A stretch of 50,105 bases of DNA from Planctomycetaceae bacterium (GTDB lineage: Bacteria > Planctomycetota > Planctomycetia > Pirellulales > Pirellulaceae). How positions within the stretch are numbered: the first letter of the stretch is position 1; each line of letters begins with the position of its first letter. The position numbers were made by a program, and so were the translations under genes. The notes beneath the pieces are model-generated. The model was not told where the DNA came from. It made no database searches and saw only the letters and a program-made list of their open reading frames with translations. The stretch lies in the NCBI GenBank assembly GCA_002723275.1, contig PBNZ01000047.1, positions 1 through 50,105 on the forward strand. Direction: 5' to 3'. Positions 35,532-43,226 of this stretch are shown piece by piece.

Positions 35532-36042
35532 TTGTCGTATCGACGTTGCCTAGTCCGTGATCGTCATAACCAAGTCCAATAGGAAGATTCTACGCATCAA
35601 ACGATACAAGATATTAAATCCGTGCTGTAAATCGACGCGCAAGACAGATCGACTTTGCCGAAAAACGGTTAGATGCTTGATTGAGCTACTTCGCCGGCAA
35701 CATCAGCCACGATCTCGAGTTGCAAGTGACATCGGCGTCTCAAGCGGAGCCACTGTGAATCATCGGCTCAGCTGTTGGTGAATCCTCCAGCACTTTGACC
35801 GGCACTTTGACCGGCACTTTGAAGAAGACGGCCAGAGTTTCAGGGGCAAATGTTATCGCTGCTGACGACGGATCGCTTCCGGCGACCGACGCATTCGCTG
35901 CACGGCAGGACAAAGCCGGATCGGTTAAGAGTTGGCGAAACCAGACGCAAGAGGGGGCTTTTGCAGACGACTGGGAAGTCGTCAGTCCTAATCCGTTATG
36001 TCGTTGGAAACGAGCGCACAGAATATCCTGCGTAAGAAGCGC
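35532..36042. other. Gene-free stretch between the broken DUF1559 gene and tRNA-Cys
   Basis: About 510 bases with no convincing coding frame on either strand. Frames that run through it continue into the tRNA and are artefacts of it. The only feature seen is a short direct repeat at 35791-35822: the 12-base unit CACTTTGACCGG two and two-thirds times. Confidence 0.6.
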
Positions 36043-36080
36043 AAAAAAATACCACCAGAGCTCATTTGCCTCCGGTGGTA
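36043..36080 (-). terminator. Intrinsic terminator downstream of tRNA-Cys
   Basis: Arms 36050-36060 (TACCACCAGAG) and 36070-36080 (CTCCGGTGGTA) pair over 10 of 11 positions, with one A-C mismatch and a 9-nt loop. On the minus strand the hairpin is followed by seven T (complement of 36043-36049). It begins 15 bases past the 3' end of the tRNA. Confidence 0.9.
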
Positions 36081-36095
36081 GTAGCCTCAAGAAAG

Positions 36096-36167
36096 AGGCG
36101 CCGCCCGGATTCGAACCGGGGATGGCGGATTTGCAATCCGCTGCCTTAGCCACTTGGCCACGGCGCC
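36096..36167 (-). tRNA. tRNA-Cys (anticodon GCA)
   Basis: A 72-nt cloverleaf on the minus strand. The acceptor stem GGCGCCG pairs fully with CGGCGCC, the anticodon arm is GCGGA-TTGCAAA-TCCGC with anticodon GCA, and the T arm is CCCGG-TTCGAAT-CCGGG. The discriminator base is U73, as expected for cysteine tRNAs. CCA is not encoded. No other tRNA is adjacent. The terminator just downstream shows it is transcribed alone or as the last gene of a unit. Confidence 0.97.
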
Positions 36168-36248
36168 TTATTTTGGCAGAGTAGGAGATCCTTAACGATT
36201 GGTCAAGAGGACTGAACAATCCAGGCCGTTCGGGCAAGGCTCAACCAC

Positions 36249-36392
36249 TCAAATCACCCACTTTCGATAGTCCTGTTTCGGCAAATCAGCCGCTTCATCT
36301 TGATGTAAACCATGTAACTGTCGAAATCGATTTCTCGCATTGTCTTTTCCTAACCCGCAAACGATGCATTCAGGCTTCCCGACACAAGTCAC
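36249..36392 (-). CDS. Possible small Cys-containing protein or gene remnant
   Basis: A 47-codon frame from a GTG at 36392 to TGA at 36249. It starts VTCVGKPECIVCGLGKDNAR and ends in QDYRKWVI, with a C-x5-C-x2-C cluster and a composition that looks coded rather than random. The frame stays open upstream past 36450 with protein-like sequence (PPSLLIIEPEFG) but no ATG, so this may be the end of a truncated gene. No ribosome binding site is clear. The rest of 36168-36481 holds nothing else I can support. Confidence 0.3.
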   Translation of the reverse strand: MTCVGKPECIVCGLGKDNARNRFRQLHGLHQDEAADLPKQDYRKWVI

Positions 36393-36481
36393 ACCGAATT
36401 CTGGTTCGATGATCAGAAGCGAAGGCGGTCTCGTCGAAGTGCTATCGCCCCAACGCCGCGAGTGAAAGGATTCCCCGGAAC

Positions 36482-36811
36482 ATGCTTCAACACCTGCAGC
36501 TCCATCTAAAACGAACAGAGATTCTCAATCTGGTCGACCGTATTGTTGCTCGTGGACAGCACGCTGTCTGGCAGCGGGTACGTGACCGAGTCGCGTCCAT
36601 GTCAAAACCTCACGCTCGAGGCTACATTCGTGTTCGAGCGGCTTTGGTGATCGAGCGAGAGCTTTCGATTGCTATTGCACAAATGGACGGACTTAACGAC
36701 ATTCAAACGCAGTATGTTCACGAGCTTGTCCGCGACGAACTTATCGAACGCATCTTGTCCGATGCGGGACGACTCAGTCGAGCGACCCAGCCACTGCGTC
36801 GCGCGGCCTAA
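36482..36811 (+). CDS. Small hypothetical protein
   Basis: A 109-residue frame from ATG. The sequence is helical, Arg/Leu/Ala-rich and without membrane segments (for example YVHELVRDELIERILSDAGRL). No family is recognised. The sulfotransferase gene begins 37 bases after its stop on the same strand, so they may be co-transcribed. Confidence is limited because an overlapping minus-strand frame also stays open here. Confidence 0.5.
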   Translation: MLQHLQLHLKRTEILNLVDRIVARGQHAVWQRVRDRVASMSKPHARGYIRVRAALVIERELSIAIAQMDGLNDIQTQYVHELVRDELIERILSDAGRLSRATQPLRRAA

Positions 36812-36848
36812 GCTCCTCCGAAACGCGAGCCGGGCAGGGACCGCTAGC

Positions 36849-37577
36849 ATGCGTGCAGAGTGTACTCCTCCGGCTCCTCGGTATGTCGCGTCGGTCAGCT
36901 ATCCACGATCTGGACATTCCATGACGGTAAGAATCATGCGTCGATATTTCGGCCATGATTTTCGAGTCTGTGAGTTCTATCACGACCATCATGGAGACTG
37001 CTGTGATTGCTTTCCATGTATCAATTCGTCGATCAATCTCACCAAGAATCACGACTTTGAATTGACAGACCCCAATCATCCGGGCATCCCAAAAGTCAAA
37101 AGCGTGCCCTATCTGGTCATGGTGCGTAACTACCTGGAAGCCTCTGTATCAGGCTACCATCTCTTTCTGAGGAGAAACCCGGACACGCGGAAGAGCTGGA
37201 AGCGTTATGTAGAAATCAGTTTGCCACACTACCAACGCTTTATTCAAAAGTGGGTCCTCAGCAACGATTCGATTGAAAAATTGGTAATCCGTTACGAAGA
37301 TTTGACGGCAGACCCTTATCGTGTCCTGGGCGAGATCGCCTCTTTCTTCCAACCGGGGGAGCAGTTAGATACTGCTCGCCTGGGACAACTCATTGATTCT
37401 GTCGAATCGGAGGACAGTGACGCGAAACGCACGAAGCTGGTCAAGGGACGTGGTGTTCAAGCAACACGCAAGATTGAGGATTTCCGTCACTTCACCCCCC
37501 GTTTCTTTCGCAACCTGGAAAAAGAGTTAACCGACGAATTCAGCGCACTCGGTTACGATCGTCGATACGCGGCGTAA
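36849..37577 (+). CDS. Sulfotransferase family protein
   Basis: 242 residues from the ATG at 36849. The PAPS 5'-phosphosulfate loop is SYPRSGHS at residues 17-24, and the 3'-phosphate binding segment is LVMVRNYLEASVSGYH, where R and S match the R-x(7-8)-S pattern. IRYEDLTADPYRVLGEIASFF is the downstream block usual in sulfotransferases. Upstream in-frame residues before this ATG do not look like family sequence. A Cys/His-rich stretch (HDHHGDCCDCFPC, about 46-58) is unusual and could bind metal or form disulfides. It probably transfers sulfate to a glycan or small molecule; planctomycetes handle many sulfated polysaccharides. Confidence 0.82.
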   Translation: MRAECTPPAPRYVASVSYPRSGHSMTVRIMRRYFGHDFRVCEFYHDHHGDCCDCFPCINSSINLTKNHDFELTDPNHPGIPKVKSVPYLVMVRNYLEASVSGYHLFLRRNPDTRKSWKRYVEISLPHYQRFIQKWVLSNDSIEKLVIRYEDLTADPYRVLGEIASFFQPGEQLDTARLGQLIDSVESEDSDAKRTKLVKGRGVQATRKIEDFRHFTPRFFRNLEKELTDEFSALGYDRRYAA

Positions 37578-37676
37578 CGCCGAGCTATTCCCGGCACACT
37601 AAAACTCAGGTCGGATTGTCAATTCTCAACAAAACGCTAAGTTGGATTCTCCCACTTGGCACTGAACGAACAGACG

Positions 37677-38981
37677 ATGAGCGCACCTTCTGAGATCGAG
37701 CCACTCGACCAGGCATCGTCCGAGTCCCGACAACACTTTTTTCCGGGCTGGACGATGCTGGGCATCGCGTCCGTGGCTCAATATATGTCCGCCCCCGGAC
37801 AGTCCTATTCCGTGGCCGCCTTCAAGGACCCGATGCGAATCGGGCTAGGCCTGACCGAAACGGATTACTCGCTCGCCTACGGATTTGCCACCTTGGTCAG
37901 CGCATGTTTATTGCCGGGCATTGGCCGACTGGTCGATCGCTTCGGCGCTCGGATCATGCTACCGCTAATTTCAGCAGGTCTGACCTTATCCTGCCTGTTC
38001 ATGTCGTTCACGGAGAACCTTGGCCAACTGTATTTTGCCTTCAGTTGTGTGCGTAGCCTGGGTCAGGGTGCTTTAACCTTAGTCTCCGTCTGGCTGGTGG
38101 GCGAATGGTTTGAGCGACGTCGCGGAATGGCGACCGCTATTGCGGGAATGGGTGGCGCGATTTCGGTCATGACGGTACCCCTTATCAACAACTGGCTAAT
38201 CGCTCATTACGGCTGGCAAATCGCTTGGCAAATCCTCGCCTTAGCGGTGGGCGCCAGCCTGATCCTGCCCGGCCTGATCCTGATTCGAGACCGCCCAGAA
38301 TTGCTAGGCCTTCAGCCCGATGGTTTCGATGCTAACTCGTCGACAGACGAGGAACGCTCCAACAGGGGTGGCCCAGAGCTTATCTCCGTCGAGGATTCAT
38401 GGACGGTCCGCCAGGTCCTGCAAGACCTCACTTTCTGGAAGCTTCTGTCCGTTCCAGCGACGGCAGCATTGGTTGGAACCGGATTAATATTCCACCAGGT
38501 TTTACTGCTCGGCAGCCATGGACTCAGCTCCACTTGGGCCTTGGGGATGTTAACGGTACAAGCCGGCTTTGCCACGCTGATGACGTTTCCTGCCGGCTGG
38601 GCAACCGATCGGTTCGAGACTCGCTACATCCTTTGCGCGGCAATGGGTTTTCTCGCGGCCGCCACAACGCTCGTGATCACCATGCCGGCAACCTGGCTTG
38701 TTTTTGCCTACGCCATTTTCATGGGAGCACAGGGCAGTATCTTCCGCAGCGCGGGGACAGTGGTTTGGATCAACTATTACGGGCGAGTCCATCAAGGAGC
38801 AGTGCGTGGCATGGCTTGGTCTGTCATGATTTTGGCATCTGCATTGGGCCCGTTACCGCTCGCTTTGTCCATCGACCATTTTGGCTCTTACAATCCGGCA
38901 CTCTGGTTATTCCTGGCGTTGCCCGTGTTTTCCGCGATCGCAGTGATGACTGCCCAAGGCCCGCGCCCGGCTCCGAAATAG
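37677..38981 (+). CDS. MFS transporter
   Basis: 434 residues from the ATG at 37677; a TTG seven codons upstream is an alternative. Twelve hydrophobic segments occur in two halves. The loop 2-3 motif is GIGRLVDRFGARIMLP and its second-half equivalent is FPAGWATDRFETRYIL, both typical of the major facilitator superfamily. WLVGEWFERRRGMATAIAGMGGAI lies in the position found in oxalate/formate-antiporter-like and monocarboxylate-type MFS proteins, so an organic anion is a plausible substrate. It stands between the sulfotransferase and an O-methyltransferase on the same strand, with gaps of about 100 and 165 bases; a shared pathway is possible but not shown. Confidence 0.9.
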   Translation: MSAPSEIEPLDQASSESRQHFFPGWTMLGIASVAQYMSAPGQSYSVAAFKDPMRIGLGLTETDYSLAYGFATLVSACLLPGIGRLVDRFGARIMLPLISAGLTLSCLFMSFTENLGQLYFAFSCVRSLGQGALTLVSVWLVGEWFERRRGMATAIAGMGGAISVMTVPLINNWLIAHYGWQIAWQILALAVGASLILPGLILIRDRPELLGLQPDGFDANSSTDEERSNRGGPELISVEDSWTVRQVLQDLTFWKLLSVPATAALVGTGLIFHQVLLLGSHGLSSTWALGMLTVQAGFATLMTFPAGWATDRFETRYILCAAMGFLAAATTLVITMPATWLVFAYAIFMGAQGSIFRSAGTVVWINYYGRVHQGAVRGMAWSVMILASALGPLPLALSIDHFGSYNPALWLFLALPVFSAIAVMTAQGPRPAPK

Positions 38982-39147
38982 CGGATCCCCTCGGGACTCC
39001 TTCGGAAAGTCGACGATTCCTTCCTCATGTTTTTCGCCACATTGGCGATTCACCGACCACAAGGTCTAATACCTGACGTTGCCGATCATTTGGAAATACG
39101 CATCGCGTGGGGAATTGCGTATTGATTTTCAAACCCTGGGGATTTTG

Positions 39148-40152
39148 ATGAAGCCCGAACGCGACGCACTCGCAGAAAAGATTACCGCCAATTGGATCAG
39201 CCAGGCCATTTACGTTGCCTGCAAACTCGAGATTGCTGACCGGTTGGCCGGCGGTCCATGTCCGATCGATGATCTGGCAACGGCTTGCGACTGCGATGCC
39301 GATTCGCTGTTTCGAGTGCTGCGAGCTCTTTCGAGCATTGGCATCTTTGAAGAAACCCAAGATCGATGCTTCGGCCTAACCTCTCAAGCCGAATATTTGA
39401 AAACCGATTCCTCCGAGTCACTGCGGCCTTTAGCGTTGTTGATGGGAAGCGAAATCTATCACACCTTTGGCCATCTTTTACACTCTGTGAAAACAGGTGA
39501 GATCGCCTTTGATGCCGTTTATGGGCAGCCCTATTTTGATTACTTGGGTGAGCACCCCGAAGCAGCATCCGTTTTCGATGCCGCGATGAGTTCGAGTCAC
39601 GGGCACAAGAGCGAAGCAATCATCGATGCGTATAACTTCTCAGACTTTCCGGTGATCGCCGATATCGGAGGTGGCAACGGCTCAACACTTGCCGCCATTC
39701 TCGAACGCAATCCAAACTCGCGAGGAGTCCTCTTCGACCTACCTCATGTCGTCGAACGAGCCAGGCAACAATTCGAATCGTGCGGTCTGGCAGAACGATG
39801 TTCGTTCGTAGGCGGCAACTTCTTCGATTCGATCCCCGCAGGTGCCGACCTCTATCTACTGCGACACATTCTCCACGACTGGAACGACGAACGGTCGCAA
39901 CAAATCCTCACGAACTGCGCCAACGCGATGTCCAGAGACAGTCGTTTGGTGGCGGTGGATGGAGTGATTCCTCCTGGTAACGCCCCGATGGGCACCAAAC
40001 TCCTTGACCTTACCATGATGCTCATTCCTGGCGGACGTGAGCGGACGAAAGTCGAATTCCAAACGATTTACGAAAAAGCAGGGTTGAAGCTCGAACGGAT
40101 CTTACCAACCCAGCACGAAATCTCGCTCATCGAAGGAAAACTCGATAGCTAA
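39148..40152 (+). CDS. SAM-dependent O-methyltransferase (family 2, HIOMT/COMT-like)
   Basis: 334 residues from the ATG at 39148 (MKPERDALAEKI), preferred over the TTG at 39079. An N-terminal winged-helix dimerisation domain (residues 10-80, ISQAIYVACKLEIADRLAGG to FRVLRALSSIGIFEE) is followed by a Rossmann methyltransferase domain. It carries VIADIGGGNGSTLAAIL for SAM binding, GVLFDLPHVVERA, and LLRHILHDWNDE with the catalytic-type His. This is the architecture of acetylserotonin/caffeate O-methyltransferases and of many polyketide and pigment O-methyltransferases. No biosynthetic cluster surrounds it. Its TAA overlaps the stop of a possible tiny minus-strand frame. Confidence 0.9.
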   Translation: MKPERDALAEKITANWISQAIYVACKLEIADRLAGGPCPIDDLATACDCDADSLFRVLRALSSIGIFEETQDRCFGLTSQAEYLKTDSSESLRPLALLMGSEIYHTFGHLLHSVKTGEIAFDAVYGQPYFDYLGEHPEAASVFDAAMSSSHGHKSEAIIDAYNFSDFPVIADIGGGNGSTLAAILERNPNSRGVLFDLPHVVERARQQFESCGLAERCSFVGGNFFDSIPAGADLYLLRHILHDWNDERSQQILTNCANAMSRDSRLVAVDGVIPPGNAPMGTKLLDLTMMLIPGGRERTKVEFQTIYEKAGLKLERILPTQHEISLIEGKLDS

Positions 40153-40259
40153 TCCTGGAATTCGGGATCTCCCTTCATCGAATCAATGACCCACGGCAAC
40201 CAACATAGACAGGGCCCCGTCAGCACGAGCAAAATGATGAATACGATGCCCCCTCCTGG
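40149..40259 (-). other. Possible tiny membrane-peptide coding frame, no clear start
   Basis: In this minus-strand frame 36 codons read PGGGIVFIILLVLTGPCLCW and then LPWVIDSMKGDPEFQD, ending at TAG (40149-40151). The hydrophobic core with Gly-rich lead and charged tail looks like a small membrane protein. No ATG, GTG or TTG opens it at a sensible place; the frame is open for at least 16 more codons upstream. It may be a truncated gene. Confidence 0.3.
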
Positions 40260-40260
40260 T

Positions 40261-40422
40261 TCAACCCTCCAAACACAACTCGTCCCTTCGGCATAACACT
40301 TCGCCGCTGAGGTATTGTGTTTCCGGCTGACGCAGCCACTGTTTCAGATAATGCTGCACTGAATAAAGAGCTGGCGAAACAGATGCCCAGCTGTTCCCCC
40401 GAAACCTGCTGTACTGACACAT
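40261..40422 (-). CDS. Possible 53-residue protein or repeat-derived ORF
   Basis: The frame runs from ATG at 40422 to TGA at 40261. It begins MCQYSRFRGNSWASVSPALY and ends with YLSGEVLCRRDELCLEG. The composition is protein-like and my impression is that similar short ORFs occur in several planctomycete genomes, possibly as a dispersed repeat; I cannot confirm this. The overlapping 83-codon minus-strand frame reads less like protein. Apart from this and the possible peptide before it, 40153-40563 holds nothing I can support. Confidence 0.3.
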   Translation of the reverse strand: MCQYSRFRGNSWASVSPALYSVQHYLKQWLRQPETQYLSGEVLCRRDELCLEG

Positions 40423-40563
40423 TCGTTAAACGACGCCATTTATTGTGGCAAAAATCGAGAAAAACGATCATCGCAAGTTGAAGAACGCCGAAAAATCGAC
40501 CGCCCTCAAAACCCTGAACTCAACATGACACTCAACCCATCCACCGAGGACAGCTGGAAATAA

Positions 40564-40899
40564 CATCTTTCATCGGCTCGTATTGAAAAAGCAGAAGCCT
40601 TCATGCAGGAGCGAGCTCGCCGGAATCAACATCTTAAATTTTCCGATTGCCTGCAATTATCTGACAAAGGACAGATCCTGGCCCGTGACCCAACACTTCG
40701 ATCGGTGAGTCGGTCTTCTTCTCGTCGTCATGTGGAAGAGGCCACGAACAATTTCGAGCGTCTGCGAAATTTCCTAACGCATTCGCAGGACATTATCACG
40801 AGTGACTGGAACACGATCGTCGAGCTGACGAAGGAGCGAGACACGATCATCGCGGGTTCGCAAGGACGGCGACAGCTCAGCGAAGTCAACGCGTCCTGA
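40564..40899 (+). pseudogene. C-terminal fragment of a larger protein, 5' end missing
   Basis: An ATG at 40603 opens 98 residues, but the frame is open back to the TAA at 40561 and the codons before the ATG (H-L-S-S-A-R-I-E-K-A-E-A-F) continue the same helical pattern as MQERARRNQHLKFSDCLQL. FSDCLQLSDKGQILARDP and ERLRNFLTHSQDII resemble the tail of proteins I have seen annotated with CBS domains, where LRN-x-LAH-x-QDI is common. The N-terminal part is absent upstream in any frame. It is best read as a 5'-truncated remnant, or a small gene using the ATG at 40603. It overlaps the end of the convergent phosphatidylcholine synthase gene by 14 bases. Confidence 0.5.
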
Positions 40900-41599
40900 T
40901 GTCCAGGTAGATCGAGGCAGCGACGTAGAAGACGGGATAGACCAGTGAAAACGACAACAGCCAGCCATTGACCGAGGGATATTGCAGGACCATTGCCAAG
41001 AGAATCAGGCACCAGGCGATGGCTCCTCCCAGGAAGACGGGCTTCCAACAGGGCGGTCGATTTGGATAAACGAAACAGATCGGCGCCACGCTTAACAGGC
41101 TCAAAAATATCAGAATGGCCGCGGCGACCCAAGAACCGGATTGCTGTTCAAAAAACAGCGCAAAATAAAAGGCAACCACATTCCAATACGATGGAAATCC
41201 ACGAAAGAATCCGCGCGACTCTTCCTTGGCTCCCTCATGCACAAATGCAAACGAACTGGCGATTAACGGCAACGCACAAATCAACCACGCCGGCTGAGGC
41301 AGCCATCCGGCGTGCCAAATTAAAAGCACGGGCAAAAATGTGTAATTGACGTAGTCCACAATATCATCGAGTTTTCGACCGTCGATCCATGGCGTGTATC
41401 GTCGCACATCTGCAGCTCGAGCCAGCGTCCCGTCGGTCGCATCGATGACAACGGAAACCAGTAGAGCTAAAAACGCCAACCGATACTCCCCCTCAAAGAT
41501 TGCAATCACTGCTGCCATCGCAACCGCCAGACCTGAAGCGGTGTAAAGATGAACAGCGATTGCCAAAACGGTTCGGAGCCCTGAGTTACCCATCGGCAC
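40886..41599 (-). CDS. pcs: Probable phosphatidylcholine synthase
   Basis: A 237-residue membrane protein of the CDP-alcohol phosphatidyltransferase family. The motif is DATDGTLAR (residues 53-61), then 12 residues, then GRKLDDIVD (74-82). The spacer is longer than the usual eight residues, which together with AVHLYTASGLAVA at the N-terminus and DGRKLDDIVDYVNYTFLP is characteristic of Pcs enzymes, which join choline directly to CDP-diacylglycerol (EC 2.7.8.24). Eight membrane segments are expected and visible. Its start overlaps the end of the CHT1-like symporter gene by 14 bases, so the two are co-translated and probably work in sequence: choline uptake, then phosphatidylcholine synthesis. 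Confidence 0.83.
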   Translation of the reverse strand: MPMGNSGLRTVLAIAVHLYTASGLAVAMAAVIAIFEGEYRLAFLALLVSVVIDATDGTLARAADVRRYTPWIDGRKLDDIVDYVNYTFLPVLLIWHAGWLPQPAWLICALPLIASSFAFVHEGAKEESRGFFRGFPSYWNVVAFYFALFFEQQSGSWVAAAILIFLSLLSVAPICFVYPNRPPCWKPVFLGGAIAWCLILLAMVLQYPSVNGWLLSFSLVYPVFYVAASIYLDIRTR

Positions 41600-43076
41600 G
41601 GGTGACCTCCAGCCGCTTTCGGCTAAACATGGACACCAACAAGATCACTGCCAGACTACTGAGCATGATCAACGTTCGCCATGGCCAGAGGGAGACTTCT
41701 TCGTAAAGTCCCTGGAGGGGTTCTGATGCCACCCCAAAACTCACGACAAACATCGCTCCACGCAGCAGTAACGAAAGGACTGCTCCACAACACGCCGCAA
41801 AACGAGTCGTGAATTTGAACATCAAGGCAGACACGAGCTGCGGAAATAAAACCACGTACACCAAATCAGAGCAAAAGTACCATAACGCGTAGACACTCTT
41901 GACCTGCAAAGCCAAAGTTGCTGCCGCAGCGCCCAACACGACGATCCCAAGACGAAGTACGATTCGCAGACGTTGATCATCGGATGACAAACCTGCCCAA
42001 GGCCGAAACACATTCCAAGTGAACATGGACGCCGACGACAGAATCGAGGAATCGACGGACGACAATACGGCAGCCGCAATGGCGGATAACCCGATCAGGG
42101 AAACGACCGTGGGAACCGCGTGACGCAAAACGTAGGGCAGTACATCCGATGACGATGGAGGTGGCTCGACCTTCATCGCCTCCCAATCCAACACCACACC
42201 CGCCATACCAATTCCAATGGGGATGAGTGCGACTGCGAAACAGGCAACACCGGCGGTGATCGACATCAGCTGGGCGGAGCGAACACTGTGTGTCGCCAGC
42301 ACTCGCTGAAAATAAACTTGCCAGGGGATTCCACCAAAAATCAACAACAAAGCGGAGTCCATCCACTCCCATCCCCAAGGCTCCGCTGCCGTCCAAGCCG
42401 CGGAAGTCGGGAACATTCTTGCTTGGTCACCAAAAACCGCCTGATATTCGGCCAGCATATTTTGCAGACCGCCACATTGTTCGATCACAAAGGGCAGGGC
42501 AATCATCAACCCCAGGGCAATGCAGCCGAACTGCAACACGTCGGAAAGAGCGACGGACCACAATCCACCCATGACCGTGTAGCCAATAACCACGGCGGCG
42601 GCTACCAAAATGACGCCGGCTGGCTCTAACCCGAAGAGTGTTCCCAGAGTGCCACCCAGGGCCGCCAAAATCGCGGAAGTCCAGAACAGGTCACCGACAA
42701 GCGCCGGCAGATAAAGAAAACCGGCCATGCGACTGCCGTACCGCTCATCAAACAGATCAAGCATGGTATGGTAATTTCGCCGCCGCATCGGTCCGGCAAA
42801 GAACAAACCACCCACGATTAAACTCAAGGCATAGCACCAGGGAGCCTGACACCAGACGAGCCCCTGTTCGGAATGGTACACGGCCTCGGCAGTGCCATTG
42901 ATGTAGCCGCCACCGATCCAGGTTGCAGCCATGGAAACCCAGGCCAACGCCGAGGGTAAATGACGATTGGCAATCATCATTTCCGTGACGTTATTTGACC
43001 CTCTCAGCCGCCGGTGACCGAGCCACCCAACTGAGAGGAAAGCCGCGCAGACCAGGACAAATACAAACCACGTCAT
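41586..43076 (-). CDS. Sodium/solute symporter resembling high-affinity choline transporter CHT1 (SLC5A7)
   Basis: A 496-residue protein of the sodium:solute symporter family with about 13 membrane segments. Several stretches match, from memory, the animal choline transporter CHT1 closely: ATWIGGGYINGTAEAVY (51-67), QAPWCYALSLIVGGLFF (77-93), GGIPWQVYFQRVL (248-260), SSVDSSILSSASMF (339-352) and the LWYFCSDLVYVVLFPQL region near 400. These are much closer than the general resemblance to proline or glucose symporters. Choline is therefore the likely substrate, driven by sodium. The overlapping downstream gene encodes a Pcs-type enzyme that uses choline, which independently supports this. It is divergent from the alpha/beta hydrolase gene. 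Confidence 0.87.
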   Translation of the reverse strand: MTWFVFVLVCAAFLSVGWLGHRRLRGSNNVTEMMIANRHLPSALAWVSMAATWIGGGYINGTAEAVYHSEQGLVWCQAPWCYALSLIVGGLFFAGPMRRRNYHTMLDLFDERYGSRMAGFLYLPALVGDLFWTSAILAALGGTLGTLFGLEPAGVILVAAAVVIGYTVMGGLWSVALSDVLQFGCIALGLMIALPFVIEQCGGLQNMLAEYQAVFGDQARMFPTSAAWTAAEPWGWEWMDSALLLIFGGIPWQVYFQRVLATHSVRSAQLMSITAGVACFAVALIPIGIGMAGVVLDWEAMKVEPPPSSSDVLPYVLRHAVPTVVSLIGLSAIAAAVLSSVDSSILSSASMFTWNVFRPWAGLSSDDQRLRIVLRLGIVVLGAAAATLALQVKSVYALWYFCSDLVYVVLFPQLVSALMFKFTTRFAACCGAVLSLLLRGAMFVVSFGVASEPLQGLYEEVSLWPWRTLIMLSSLAVILLVSMFSRKRLEVTRADG

Positions 43077-43226
43077 ATTGGTATTCTCAGAGAGGGACTT
43101 TCAATCCTTGTCACCTCAAGACAATTTCGACCGCAAACAATATAGTCAATACAATCATCTGCTCCCACTCCCGACTGGGGAAGTCAGGGAATGGAAGCAA
43201 GACAACACATCTCAACGGAGTATTTC

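Noticed and set aside
36096-36167. tRNA-Cys as an integration site for a mobile element
   Set aside because: No integrase, no direct repeat of the tRNA end and no element boundary are visible nearby.
35795-36184. A 129-codon plus-strand frame containing PPGFEPGMADLQS-like sequence
   Set aside because: That peptide is the antisense translation of tRNA-Cys, a well-known false annotation; the rest has no protein features.
35740-36237. A 165-codon minus-strand frame running through tRNA-Cys
   Set aside because: It reads through the tRNA and its terminator, and the remaining sequence shows no family.
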